Assembly: GCA_022616435.1 (NCBI GenBank)
Contig: JAKEET010000094.1
Span: 85,404 to 149,403, forward strand
Length of the DNA stretch: 64,000 bases
Direction: 5' to 3'
DNA from: Gemmataceae bacterium
GTDB taxonomy: Bacteria > Planctomycetota > Planctomycetia > Gemmatales > Gemmataceae
The notes beneath the pieces are model-generated. The model was not told where the DNA came from and ran no database searches. It saw nothing but the letters and a program-made list of their open reading frames with translations. The first letter of the stretch is position 1; every line of letters starts with the position of its first letter. A program made the translations under genes and the position numbers. Positions 45,441 to 54,124 of this stretch are shown piece after piece.

Positions 45441-46412
45441 TCACTCACCGAAGAACGGAAACAGCCGCCGCGTCTCCTTCGCATTGGGTTGCGAACCGTA
45501 CTCCGTCAATTCGAACGCCTCGGCGTGCTGCACCTTGCTGCCGCGCTCTTGGCCGTACAGCTCGATCAAGCGTTGGCGGTACTTCTGCGCGGTTCCCAGC
45601 GACCGGCCGGCGAACGCTTGCCGCACCTGCCGCAATCTTGCTTCGCGGCCGGCGGCGTCCTTGGGCAGCAGCTTCGCCGAGCCGTTGGCGCCTCCTTCCA
45701 CGAACTGCGATTCCAGCGTGTCCAGCGCGTCCAGCTTCTTCTCGATCACGTCGTCGATGTCCACGACCACGTCGGCCTTGAACGGATTGGGCCGCTCGAA
45801 CCGGTCCGAATAGTAGAAGAACGCCGGATTCTTTTGCAGGTACGGCACATCCGGGCAGAAGAACGGCACCGTGACCATGTAGGCCGCGTCCTGCACGAGG
45901 ATGCCGGTGTAACGATGGTCCGGATGGTAATCGTTGGGCCGATGGGCGAGCACGATATCGGCGTGCCATTGCCGGATGAGCCGGGTGATGGTGCGGCGAT
46001 GCTCGAGAGTCGGCTCCAGCTCGCCGTCGTGGATGTCGAGCACCTGCGTGTGGATGCCGAGGATGCGGGCGGCCTGCTCCACTTCCGCCTTGCGCCGCAG
46101 CGCCAGCGGACCGCCGGCCATGCGCCAGTGGCCGATGTCGCCGTTGGTGACGGAGACGAACTTGACGTGATGGCCCTGGGCCGCCCACTTGGCCGCGACG
46201 CCGCCGGCCTTGAGCTCGCAATCGTCAGGGTGGGCGCCGAAGGCGATGATGCGGAGTTTGCCGTCGCGCGGCGGGATGGCGGACGCCGGCGCGTCCTTGG
46301 TCTGCGCGGCGGCGACATTGCCGGACGATGGACTGCTCCGGGCCAGCCAGCCGCCCGCGAAGCCAGCCGCCAGGATCAATGCACTCCCCACGAGAAGGGC
46401 CAGACGCGACAT
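45441..46412 (-). CDS. PIG-L/LmbE-like deacetylase, exported
   Basis: 323 residues. A signal peptide or anchor (LALLVGSALILAAGFAGGWLA) precedes the LmbE fold. The zinc site is visible as AFGAHPDDCELKAGG (HPDD near residue 63) and the HPDH of NDYHPDHRYTG near 150. The family removes acetyl groups from GlcNAc-type sugars or related compounds; the exported form may act on surface or environmental glycans. Start MSRLALLV with GGAG upstream; a further 15 in-frame codons exist but lack a site. Convergent with the DMT transporter gene. Confidence 0.88.
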   Translation of the reverse strand: MSRLALLVGSALILAAGFAGGWLARSSPSSGNVAAAQTKDAPASAIPPRDGKLRIIAFGAHPDDCELKAGGVAAKWAAQGHHVKFVSVTNGDIGHWRMAGGPLALRRKAEVEQAARILGIHTQVLDIHDGELEPTLEHRRTITRLIRQWHADIVLAHRPNDYHPDHRYTGILVQDAAYMVTVPFFCPDVPYLQKNPAFFYYSDRFERPNPFKADVVVDIDDVIEKKLDALDTLESQFVEGGANGSAKLLPKDAAGREARLRQVRQAFAGRSLGTAQKYRQRLIELYGQERGSKVQHAEAFELTEYGSQPNAKETRRLFPFFGE

Positions 46413-46734
46413 GGTGTGTCTCCGTTGAGTTGCGCGAACCGCGTGATAGCGAGTCACGCAAGGTCCTTGAGTGCTTGCACGTGGATGGCATGGGTTGCAT
46501 GCAACGCCGTCAACAAATCATCAACGGAGTCGGGCGGCATGCTTTCGCCGATCCCTCGCCACGCGTGAAGGATCGCAACCATCACGGCGAAAGCATGTTG
46601 TCCCCGGCGCAACCCGCATGCTGTCGCGGTGTTGGTCCAGAGCGTCCTCGTCAAGCGAGGGAGCCGCGAAAGCATGCCACCCAAGCCGGGTGGGTAGGGT
46701 GGAGTCTTCGGAACCATCCGGCTCAACTACGAAG
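46413..46734. other. Intergenic region with long inverted repeats
   Basis: 322 bases between the PIG-L and HEAT genes, occupied mostly by the repeat at 46532-46682. A minus-strand frame of about 90 codons (46454-46726) passes through the repeat and has no ribosome site; I regard it as non-coding. Confidence 0.5.
46532..46682. repeat. Imperfect inverted repeat with GCATGCTTTCGC cores
   Basis: 28-base arms 46532-46559 and 46655-46682 match at 25 of 28 positions inverted. A third inverted copy of the core (CGGCGAAAGCATG, 46585-46597) pairs perfectly over 13 bases with 46538-46550. Confidence 0.7.
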
Positions 46735-47847
46735 TCATTTCTTCTTGAATTTCGCCAGCGCCAGCGCCGCGGCCTTGCGGACGTTGACGTCCGTGTCGCG
46801 AACGGCGGTGCGGAGCGCGTCCACGACCGCGGCGTCGCCCGGCTGCACCGATTGCAGCACCTCCGCCGCCAAGAGACGCACCTTCGGGTCCTTTTCCTGC
46901 AGGCTTTCGATCACGATCGACACGACGCTCGGATCGTTCGGCTCGACACTGCCGACCAGGCGCGCGGAGTAGAGGCGCACCGTCGGATCCCGGTCGCGCA
47001 TCCCCTGGCTGATCGCTGGGAGCGTTTCCTTGGTCACCGCGCCGGCCTTGCTCAGGCTTTCCAGGATCACCATGCGCGGCTGGTTGCCCTGCTTCATCAG
47101 CTCCAGGAGCGCGGTCGCGATGTCGGGATGGCGCACGCCGATCTGGCCGAGCGCTTGCACGGCGTGCAGAGTCACCGGGCCGGGCTCCTTCTTCTTGAGC
47201 AAGTCAACCAGGTATGGCACCCCCTCCTTGGCCCCGGCGCCGATGTTGCCCAGCGCGACCACGATGTGGACCTTCGGCGCCCGGCCCTCGTTGGCCAGCT
47301 CGACCAGAATCGGCACCGCTTCGGCAGCGCTCGGCCCTTGGACGCCGAGCGCGTCGATGAAGGCCGTCTGGTTCTGCGGCATCTGTTCCTTGCGCAAGGC
47401 GGCCAGGAGCGGCGCCGCGGCGCCTTTTACCGGGCCGCGCATGCCGGCGAGGGCCCGTGCGGCGGCGACCGAGATTTTCGCATCTCCCTTGGCCAGCGTC
47501 TTGACGACCGCCGGTCCCGCCTCCGGGCCGATCTTGCCCAGCGCGAACGCCGCCTGCGCTCGCAACGACGGCTCTTCGTCGTTGAGCGCCCGCACCAGTT
47601 CAGCGACGGCGTCCTTGGCCGCCGGCCCGATCAAGGCCAGGGCATAGGCGGCCTGGCCGCGCGTCTTGGATTCGCCGTCCTTCAAGACGCTGACGAGCGC
47701 CGGGACGGCCTTGGCGCCTTGCTTCGCCAGCTGGATGCCGGCCTGACCGTCGCCGTTGCGAAGCCGCTCGGCCAGCACCTTACTGTCCTGCGCGGCGATC
47801 GTGTGCCAACCTGTCAGGAGAATCAGGGCGCTGAGTGCATGTTTCAT
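46735..47847 (-). CDS. Secreted HEAT-repeat protein
   Basis: 370 residues. A signal peptide (MKHALSALILLTGWHTIAAQ) is followed by about ten HEAT/PBS-lyase-type repeats of 30-37 residues, e.g. AVPALVSVLKDGESKTRGQAAYALALIGPAAKD, AVAELVRALNDEEPSLRAQAAFALGKIGPEAGP and AVVDALRTAVRDTDVNVRKAAALALAKFKKK. It should be a periplasmic interaction scaffold. The start is MKHALS with AAGGA at 7 bases; ATG 47862 (MKDASMKH) five codons earlier is an alternative, supported by a leader closely similar to that of the aminotransferase gene. DUF1559 genes lie upstream on the same strand. Confidence 0.85.
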   Translation of the reverse strand: MKHALSALILLTGWHTIAAQDSKVLAERLRNGDGQAGIQLAKQGAKAVPALVSVLKDGESKTRGQAAYALALIGPAAKDAVAELVRALNDEEPSLRAQAAFALGKIGPEAGPAVVKTLAKGDAKISVAAARALAGMRGPVKGAAAPLLAALRKEQMPQNQTAFIDALGVQGPSAAEAVPILVELANEGRAPKVHIVVALGNIGAGAKEGVPYLVDLLKKKEPGPVTLHAVQALGQIGVRHPDIATALLELMKQGNQPRMVILESLSKAGAVTKETLPAISQGMRDRDPTVRLYSARLVGSVEPNDPSVVSIVIESLQEKDPKVRLLAAEVLQSVQPGDAAVVDALRTAVRDTDVNVRKAAALALAKFKKK

Positions 47848-47868
47848 GGATGCATCCTTCATGGGCAA

Positions 47869-47883
47869 ACTTCCGAAGTCTTG
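47869..47883 (-). promoter_or_regulatory. ACTTCCGAAGT-type palindrome in the HEAT leader
   Basis: On the minus strand the leader reads AAGACTTCGGAAGTTTGCCC directly before ATG 47862; the aminotransferase leader reads AAGACTTCGGGAGTATTGCCC before its ATG. Two unrelated genes thus share this leader. Confidence 0.5.
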
Positions 47884-47884
47884 G

Positions 47885-48655
47885 CTAGAAATCTGCGTTG
47901 AGTGGTTGCCCGTCGGCCGGGTCGGTGACGAGGTACCACGTATGCGGCTGGAGGCCGGCGGCGACCGCGCGAACGCTGCCGTCGCCCAGGCCGGCCAACA
48001 TCACCTGGCTCGTCGATTGCGGCACCGTCGGGTCGCAGCTTTCTTGCGGGGGATTTACCTGGAACTTGGCCACGGTGTAATGGGCGAACATCGGCGTCCA
48101 GGTGTAGATGGTGGGATAGGCCCACGCGTTGGGCGTGCCGTTGCAGACCTGATAGCGCGTCGCAAAGATGAGGACGTTCGAGGTGCCGTCGGGAAACGAC
48201 GCGGGAATGCTGGCGCCGCCGTCCTTGAACACCATCCAGTTGCTCGCGTAGCTCGTGGTGGCGAGCATGTTCTGGAACCGATGGCCGGGGGCGGATTGAT
48301 CCAGCGGATCGACGTAGTACGGAATCACCGTTGTCGCGACGCTCCACGATTGCCCGTTGGCCTGGCGATACACGTTGTCCTGCTCCATGTACGGCAGGAT
48401 GTGGAAGAACACCGATCCTTCCTGGTTGTTGACCTTGCCCGCGGTGGGCGGCAAGCGGCGGTTGACATCGTTGTAGTTGTGGATGGAGAGGCCGAGCATC
48501 TTCAGGTGATTCGTCGACTGCGTTCGCGACGCCGCCTGACGCACCTTCGCGACCGCGGGCAGCAGGAGCGCCCCGAGAAATAGCAGCAGGCCGAGCAAGA
48601 CCAGCAGTTGGATGGCGGTGAGTCCGTGGCGGAGACGACATAGTCTCGATGTCAT
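47885..48655 (-). CDS. DUF1559 prepilin-like protein (diverged cleavage motif)
   Basis: 256 residues. DUF1559 proteins carry a type II/IV pseudopilin N-terminus and are amplified in planctomycetes. Here the helix reads RHGLTAIQLLVLLGLLLFLGALLLP, with Gln at the +5 position that is normally Glu, so processing or assembly may differ. The remainder has the DUF1559 pattern NHLKMLGLSIHNYNDVNRRLPP, DGTSNVLIFATRYQVCNG and the terminal GDGSVRAVAAGL. CAGGAGG precedes ATG 48655. It shares gene order and closing residues (DPADGQPLNADF) with the next gene, a tandem duplicate. Confidence 0.88.
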   Translation of the reverse strand: MTSRLCRLRHGLTAIQLLVLLGLLLFLGALLLPAVAKVRQAASRTQSTNHLKMLGLSIHNYNDVNRRLPPTAGKVNNQEGSVFFHILPYMEQDNVYRQANGQSWSVATTVIPYYVDPLDQSAPGHRFQNMLATTSYASNWMVFKDGGASIPASFPDGTSNVLIFATRYQVCNGTPNAWAYPTIYTWTPMFAHYTVAKFQVNPPQESCDPTVPQSTSQVMLAGLGDGSVRAVAAGLQPHTWYLVTDPADGQPLNADF

Positions 48656-48690
48656 GGCGGCCTCCTGTTCGTGCGGCTGGATTGCGGGTT

Positions 48691-48779
48691 GTGGCCGGGG
48701 CTGACGGCACACAAGCCCCGGAAAAGCTTCCCAGTCTGCGGCGCTGCTCCGGGGCTTGTGTGCCGTCAGCCCCGGCCAC
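48691..48779. repeat. 89-bp element with perfect 31-bp inverted repeats
   Basis: Arms 48691-48721 and 48749-48779 are exactly complementary over 31 bases, with a 27-base spacer. It fills the gap between the two DUF1559 genes. It contains no coding potential. Confidence 0.9.
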
Positions 48780-48787
48780 GAGGCAAA

Positions 48788-49567
48788 TCAGAAATCGTTG
48801 TCCAGCGGATTGCCGTCGGCCGGGTCGCACAGGTGGTGCCAGGTGCGCGGGCTGACGCCGCTGTCGGCCATGCGGACGCTGCCGTCGCACAGGCCGATCA
48901 TGATCTGGGCGCCGGCGAGGGACTGCGGGACGGTCGGATCGCAGTCCTGTTGCTTGGGTTGGACCTGAAACTTGGCGGTGGTGTAGTGGGCGAAGATCGG
49001 CGCCCACCGGTACAGGAACGGGTAGCCCCAACCGGTCGGCTCGCCGTTGCACATCTGGTAGCGCGTCGTGAACAACAGCGTGTTGGACGTGCCGTCGGTG
49101 GTGTCTTGAATGCGTTTGTCGCCGGTGCGCAGCACGAGCCAGTTGCCCGGGTAGTTGGTGGTCGCCAGCCAACCCTGAAAGACGTGATCCGGCGCGCCGG
49201 AAGTGTCCGCCGGATCGAGGAAGAGCGGAATGACCGTGCCGTAGACCCGATTCTTCCAGGGCGCCCCTTGCGCTTGCCGGAACAGGTTGTCCTGCTCCAG
49301 GTACGGCAGCAAGTGGAAGTGGGCCGGCCCTTCACCGACGTTCGACCTGCCCACGGCGGGCGGCCAGGCGTTGTGCGTATCGTGGAAGTTGTGCGTCGCC
49401 AGGGCCAGCTGCCGCAGATTGTTCTGCGACTGCGCACGGGTGGCGGCTCTGCGGACTTGCGCGACCGCCGGCAACCAGATCGCCGCCAGCACGAGCAGCC
49501 CGCCGATGACGATCAACAATTCGATGAACGTGACGCCGCGGCGTCGCTGCGACCGGGATGGACGCAT
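48788..49567 (-). CDS. DUF1559 prepilin-like protein
   Basis: 259 residues. RRRGVTFIELLIVIGGLLVLAAIWLPAVAQVRRAATRAQSQNNLRQLALATHNFHDTHNAWPP is a canonical pseudopilin/DUF1559 start with Gly-Val and the +5 Glu. DGTSNTLLFTTRYQMCNG, FAHYTTAKFQVQPKQQDCDP and CDGSVRMADSGVSP complete the pattern, and it ends DPADGNPLDNDF like its neighbour. ATG 49567 has AGGAAGGA upstream. Probably exported and membrane-anchored; the family's role is not established. Confidence 0.9.
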   Translation of the reverse strand: MRPSRSQRRRGVTFIELLIVIGGLLVLAAIWLPAVAQVRRAATRAQSQNNLRQLALATHNFHDTHNAWPPAVGRSNVGEGPAHFHLLPYLEQDNLFRQAQGAPWKNRVYGTVIPLFLDPADTSGAPDHVFQGWLATTNYPGNWLVLRTGDKRIQDTTDGTSNTLLFTTRYQMCNGEPTGWGYPFLYRWAPIFAHYTTAKFQVQPKQQDCDPTVPQSLAGAQIMIGLCDGSVRMADSGVSPRTWHHLCDPADGNPLDNDF

Positions 49568-49858
49568 GGGAATGATCCTTCCTGCGAAATGAGCGCGAGC
49601 CGCCGAAGAACTCGGCGCTATCATCATCCGGGGTCAAAGGGGCGGAGTCAACAAAAAAGAAACGCGGAACTTTCTTGACCGCGGCCGGCGTCTCAATTAC
49701 CATACTCCCTAGCCCTCGCGCCTGCCGCTGACGCGAAGGGCTACCCCCGCCAGCGGACCAATTTATCCGATTCGTGTTTATCCGTGCTGAAGGACGTTCC
49801 CCGAATCGTGACTGCCCACTGCCGGGCTGAGCCTGGCGGCTCGTTGAGGAGTTGTTGC
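49568..49858. other. Divergent intergenic region
   Basis: 291 bases between a DUF1559 gene and the PPC-domain gene. Contains AT-rich words (CAATTTATCCGATTCGTG, TTTATCC twice near 49761-49785) and GAGGAG before ATG 49859. No firm promoter assigned. Confidence 0.45.
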
Positions 49859-52417
49859 ATGCGAGGCAGGACTCTGTCCCGTTCCGCGCTCGGCGCGGCC
49901 GCTGTGTGTTTGTGGTTGGCGGGCGCCGCCCAGGCCCAGGTCGTCAACGGCAACCAATGGCCCGTGCCGCGCCTGACCGCGCTCACGCCGGCCGGCGGCA
50001 AAGCGGGAACGGCGTTTGAAGTGGGCTTCGCGGGCAGCGACGTCGAAGAGCCGCAAAGCCTGGCGTTCAGCCATCCCGGCATCAAGGGCGTCGCCATCGT
50101 GCCGCCGCTGCCGAAGCCGGACCCGAAAGCCAAGCCCGATCCCAAGAAGCCCGCCCCCAAGGCGCCGCCGATCACCAAGTTCGCCGTCACCATCGACAAG
50201 GCCGTGCCGCCCGGCTTCTACGACGTTCGCCTGGTCAACGCCAAAGGCATCAGCAACCCGCGCATCTTCGTCGTCGGCGAGCTGAACGAAGTCGCCGAGA
50301 AGGAGCCCAACAACGACGTCGATCAAGCCCAGAAAGTGGACCTCGGCACCACGATCACCGGGAACACCGGCGGCGGCACGGACGTCGATTACACCGTCTT
50401 CGCCGGCAAAAAGGGGCAGCGGATCCTGATCACGTGCCTGGCCAACAGCATCGACAGCCGGCTCGAACCTGAGATGAAGCTGCTCGACACTGCCGGCAAA
50501 CAGCTGGCATATGGTCGCGCGCAGCCGGATCAGGACGGCGTGCTTGATGCGATTCTCCCGGCCGACGGCGACTACATCCTGAGGCTCAACCACTTCACGT
50601 ACATCCAACCTTTCCCGGCCGGCGAGTACTTCTACCGGCTCAACATTTCGACGGGTCCGCGCCTCGAGGCGGTGTTCCCGCCGATGATCGAGCCGGGCAA
50701 GGCCGCCCAGGTCACGCTTCTTGGCCGCAACCTTCCCGGCGGACAGATTGACCCCGCCGCAGTGCTCAACGGCTCGCCCATGGAGAAGCTCACGGTCTCG
50801 ATCACCGCGCCGGCCGATCCGCTGGCGCAAGTTCGGCTGAGCTACACCGGCAACGTGCCGCCGGCGACGGCGTTGCTGGACGGTTTCGAATATCGCCTGC
50901 CGACCCCGCAAGGCCTCTCGAACCCGATGTTGCTCACGTACGCCAAGGCGCCGGTGGTGCTGGAGAACGACAGGAACGACACGTTCGAAACGGCGCAGGA
51001 CGTGCCGCTGCCGTGCGAGATCGCCGGCCGGATCGACAAGCGCGGCGACCGCGACTGGTACGCCTTCACCGCGAAGAAGGGGGTTTCGTTCATCATCGAG
51101 ACCATCAGCCATCGCCTCGGTGCGCCGACGGACATGTTCGTGAGCGTCCGCAACGCCAAGAAGGCCGAGATGGCGCCGCTCGACGACAACCCCGAGACGC
51201 TGAGCACGAAGGAGTTCTTCACGCAAAGCCGCGATCCCGCCCCCTACAAGTTCACGGCGCCGGAGGACGGCAAATACTACCTGTTCGTCGGCAACCATCT
51301 GGGGGACGCCGACCCGACGCACGTGTATCGCATCCGCATCTCGCCCGAAAAGCCGGACTTTCGCCTCGTGGTCATGCCGGCCGAAGACTTTCGGCCGGAT
51401 TCCTTGGTGGTGGGGCTGGGGGGGCTCCACCACCTTCAAGTATTCGCGCAGCGCCTGGAAGGCTTCCGAGGCGAGATCACCCTGACCGCGGAAGGTCTGC
51501 CGACGGGCGTCACCTGCACGCCGCAGGTGCTGGCGCCGAACATGAAATCAACGAACCTGGTGCTCCAGGTCGCCGACGCCGCCCCCGCCAACTTCACCGG
51601 CGAGATCAAGGTGACCGGCACGGCGGTCATCAACGGCCAAAAGGTGGTCCGCGAGGCCCGGCCGGCGACGATCACCTGGCCCGTGCAGAACCAGCAGAAC
51701 ATCCCGACGGTCACGCGGCTCGACCGGGCCCTGGTGATGGCCATCCGCGGCAAGGCGCCGGCCCGCTTCAACGCCACGCCGGAAAAGGCGGTCGTGTCGC
51801 TGGGCGACAAGATCAAGATCAATGCCAAGCTGACGCGGATTCAGCCCGAGTTCAAGGGGAACTTCCAGTTCGCCCCGGTTCCCAACGACTTCCCGCCCGG
51901 CATCACGTTCCCCGCGATCAACATGCCGCCCGGCAAGGACGATCAAGTGGTCGAGCTGACGGTCGCGCCCAACACCGCGCCGGCGACGTACAACCTGGTC
52001 TTCCGCGGCTTCGCGCCGATCTCGCCCGATCCGAAGGGCAAGCCGGTGAACACGATCCTGCCGTCGAACCCGATCACGCTCACGGTGCTGCCGAAACAGG
52101 TCGCCACGCTCTCGGTGGACAACGCCAACCCGCAACTGAAGCTCGGCGGCGAAGTGGTGGTGCTCGTGAGAGTTGCCCGGCAATTCGACTACGCCGACGC
52201 GTTCAAGGTGAGCCTGCTGCCGGACAACGCCAACGGCGTGACCGCGGCGGGCGCCGTCATCGCCGCCGGGCAAAACGACGTGAAGCTGGCGCTCAAAGTC
52301 CCCGCCAACGCGGCCGGCGGTCCGCGCCAAAACCTGACCATCCGCGCAATTGCCGTTGTCAACGGCAACGTGATGCTCAATCATGACGTGAAGATCAACG
52401 TGAACGTGGTGAAGTGA
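49859..52417 (+). CDS. Secreted PPC-domain protein
   Basis: 852 residues. Signal peptide LGAAAVCLWLAGAAQAQ. A Pro/Lys-rich linker (KPDPKAKPDPKKPAPKAPP) is near residue 85. Two PPC (pre-peptidase C-terminal) domains follow: NEVAEKEPNNDVDQAQKVDL, VDYTVFAGKKGQRILI near 140-260 and NDTFETAQDVPLPCEIAGRIDKRGDRDWYAFTAKKG near 380-500. The rest is beta-sandwich (VSLGDKIKINAKLTRIQPEFKGNF, LSVDNANPQLKLGGEVVVLV). Such proteins are envelope-exposed and often precede cytochrome-WD40 genes in planctomycetes, as here. No protease domain is present. GAGGAG is 9 bases before the ATG. Confidence 0.88.
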   Translation: MRGRTLSRSALGAAAVCLWLAGAAQAQVVNGNQWPVPRLTALTPAGGKAGTAFEVGFAGSDVEEPQSLAFSHPGIKGVAIVPPLPKPDPKAKPDPKKPAPKAPPITKFAVTIDKAVPPGFYDVRLVNAKGISNPRIFVVGELNEVAEKEPNNDVDQAQKVDLGTTITGNTGGGTDVDYTVFAGKKGQRILITCLANSIDSRLEPEMKLLDTAGKQLAYGRAQPDQDGVLDAILPADGDYILRLNHFTYIQPFPAGEYFYRLNISTGPRLEAVFPPMIEPGKAAQVTLLGRNLPGGQIDPAAVLNGSPMEKLTVSITAPADPLAQVRLSYTGNVPPATALLDGFEYRLPTPQGLSNPMLLTYAKAPVVLENDRNDTFETAQDVPLPCEIAGRIDKRGDRDWYAFTAKKGVSFIIETISHRLGAPTDMFVSVRNAKKAEMAPLDDNPETLSTKEFFTQSRDPAPYKFTAPEDGKYYLFVGNHLGDADPTHVYRIRISPEKPDFRLVVMPAEDFRPDSLVVGLGGLHHLQVFAQRLEGFRGEITLTAEGLPTGVTCTPQVLAPNMKSTNLVLQVADAAPANFTGEIKVTGTAVINGQKVVREARPATITWPVQNQQNIPTVTRLDRALVMAIRGKAPARFNATPEKAVVSLGDKIKINAKLTRIQPEFKGNFQFAPVPNDFPPGITFPAINMPPGKDDQVVELTVAPNTAPATYNLVFRGFAPISPDPKGKPVNTILPSNPITLTVLPKQVATLSVDNANPQLKLGGEVVVLVRVARQFDYADAFKVSLLPDNANGVTAAGAVIAAGQNDVKLALKVPANAAGGPRQNLTIRAIAVVNGNVMLNHDVKINVNVVK

Positions 52418-52419
52418 CT

Positions 52420-52514
52420 GGCGAGCGTCGCGGCGTGAGCCCGACGTGTCCGGCGGCGTGCAGTGTCTGGCGGTATTCCGCCGGACACGTCACGCTTACG
52501 CGGCGACGCTCGCC
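52420..52514. repeat. 95-bp element with imperfect 37-bp inverted repeats
   Basis: Arms 52420-52456 and 52478-52514 match at 33 of 37 positions when one is inverted. It begins 3 bases after the PPC stop and ends 26 bases before the next ATG. A one-arm copy occurs at 18341-18369. Confidence 0.85.
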
Positions 52515-52539
52515 AATTCAACGAATGAGGGTTGTTCCC

Positions 52540-53970
52540 ATGCGTGCATTGTTGCTGATCGGCGTCGCGGCCATCATTCCTTCGTCCGCCCTCGCGCAGG
52601 CCAAGAAAGAGATCAAGCCGATCCCGATCGCCGAGATCAAGCGCACCGATCCGGTCATCTACGAGAAGGAGATCGAGCCGATCTTCTACAAGAAGTGCAT
52701 CACCTGCCATTCCGGCAACGTGAAGGAAGGCCGGTTCGACATCAGCACGTATGAGGGCGTCATCAAGGGCGGCCGCCGCGGCACCGCGGTCGTTCCCGGC
52801 AAGTCGATGGCGAGCAACTTGATCAAGCTCGGCACCAAGAGCGAAAAGCCCTTCATGCCGCCGCGCGGCGAGGAGCCGCTGTCGTCGCAAGAGCTGGGCC
52901 TGATCAAGCTGTGGATCGACCAGGGCGCCAAGGCGCCGACCACCAGCGGGCCGCGCAAGACCGTAGTCGTGGTCGGCGTGCCGCCGGCGAATGTGTCGCC
53001 GGTGCGGGCCGTCGCCGTCAGCCCCGACAAGACCTCCGTGGCCGCCGGCCGCGGCAACCAGATCCACCTGTACGACGCCGGCTCGGGCACGCACATCCGC
53101 GCGCTCTTCGATCCGGGCCTGAAGACGCCCGACGGCAAGGACGTGAAGGCCGCTCACCTGTCGATCGTGGAATCGATGGCCTGGTCGCCCGACGGCAAGT
53201 ATCTCGTCAGCGGCAGCTTCCAGCAGATCAGCATCTGGGACCCGCACACCGGCATGCTGCGCCACAAGATCGGCGGTTTCGCCCACGCTGTCGTCGCCAT
53301 GACGTTCTCGCTCGACGGCAAGTTCCTCGGCCTCGCCGGCGGCGAACCGACGGTCGAGGGCGAGATCAAGATCCTCGACGTGCCGAGCTGGAAGCAGGTC
53401 GCCGAGGTCAAGAACGGCCATTCGGACACGGTCTACGGCATCTGCTTCAAGCCGGACAACAAGATGATCGCCACGGCCTCGGCCGACAAGTTCGTCAAGG
53501 TGTGGGAGATCCCGTCGGGCAAGTTCGTGAAGAGCTTCGAGGGCCACACACACCACGTGCTCGACGTGGGCTGGGCGGCGGACGGCAAGCTGCTGGCCTC
53601 GGCCGGCGGCGACAACACCGTCAAGGTCTGGGACTACGACAAGGGCGAGCAAGCCCGCACCATCAATGCCCACTCGAAGCAAGTGACGCGGCTCATGTTC
53701 ATCGGCAAGAAGACCGAGTTTTTGACCTGCGGCGGCGACAGCCAGGTGAAGGCCTACAACGCCACCAACGGCGGCAACGTCCGCAACTTCGCCGGGGCCA
53801 ATGATTTCGTCTACGCCATCGGCACGAGCCCGGACGGCGCGGTCGTCGCCGCGGGCGGCCAGGAGGGCGTCGTCCGCGTCTACAACGGCGCCAACGGCAG
53901 CCTGCTGAAATCGCTGTTGCCGCCGGATGCGCAGCCGAAGCAGCCGGAGAAGAAGACGGAGAAGAAATGA
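52540..53970 (+). CDS. Secreted cytochrome-motif (PSCyt1-like) WD40 protein, second copy
   Basis: 476 residues. Signal peptide LLLIGVAAIIPSSALAQ; PSCyt1-type domain with CITCH near residue 53, followed by RFDISTYEGVIKGGRRG and LIKLWIDQGAK; then a WD40 propeller from about 155 (VRAVAVSPDKTSVAAGRGNQIHLYD, VYGICFKPDNKMIATASADKFVKVWE, VLDVGWAADGKLLASAGGDNTVKVWD). Same architecture as 29707-31200 but clearly diverged. The upstream PPC gene is on the same strand, though a repeat lies between. Ribosome site GAGGG. Ends in a Lys/Glu tail. Confidence 0.9.
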   Translation: MRALLLIGVAAIIPSSALAQAKKEIKPIPIAEIKRTDPVIYEKEIEPIFYKKCITCHSGNVKEGRFDISTYEGVIKGGRRGTAVVPGKSMASNLIKLGTKSEKPFMPPRGEEPLSSQELGLIKLWIDQGAKAPTTSGPRKTVVVVGVPPANVSPVRAVAVSPDKTSVAAGRGNQIHLYDAGSGTHIRALFDPGLKTPDGKDVKAAHLSIVESMAWSPDGKYLVSGSFQQISIWDPHTGMLRHKIGGFAHAVVAMTFSLDGKFLGLAGGEPTVEGEIKILDVPSWKQVAEVKNGHSDTVYGICFKPDNKMIATASADKFVKVWEIPSGKFVKSFEGHTHHVLDVGWAADGKLLASAGGDNTVKVWDYDKGEQARTINAHSKQVTRLMFIGKKTEFLTCGGDSQVKAYNATNGGNVRNFAGANDFVYAIGTSPDGAVVAAGGQEGVVRVYNGANGSLLKSLLPPDAQPKQPEKKTEKK

Positions 53971-54039
53971 TCCAACCCAAGCCGCGGGATGAGCGCAGCG
54001 ATTCCCGCGGGTCGAACCCGCGATGACTGCCATTCCACA

Positions 54040-54062
54040 AGCCCGCCGATCTCCGGCGGGCT
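54040..54062 (+). terminator. Terminator-like hairpin after the WD40 gene
   Basis: AGCCCGCCG (54040-54048), loop ATCTC, CGGCGGGCT (54054-54062), then GTTGTGTTG. The tail is only partly T-rich, so efficiency is uncertain. A second hairpin (CCGCGGGA...TCCCGCGG) lies just before it. Confidence 0.55.
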
Positions 54063-54124
54063 GTTGTGTTGATGCGGCGCGTTAGAATGACTCAACGAGG
54101 CCCGCCGTTACAAAGGTTGTGACC

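Noticed and set aside
46454..46726. Minus-strand frame of about 90 codons behind the HEAT gene
   Set aside because: It runs through the inverted repeat at 46532-46682 and lacks a ribosome site and recognisable family.
54011..54030. A T-loop-like word (GGTCGAACCC) suggesting a tRNA
   Set aside because: No acceptor, D or anticodon stem can be formed around it; it belongs to GC-rich hairpins after the WD40 gene.
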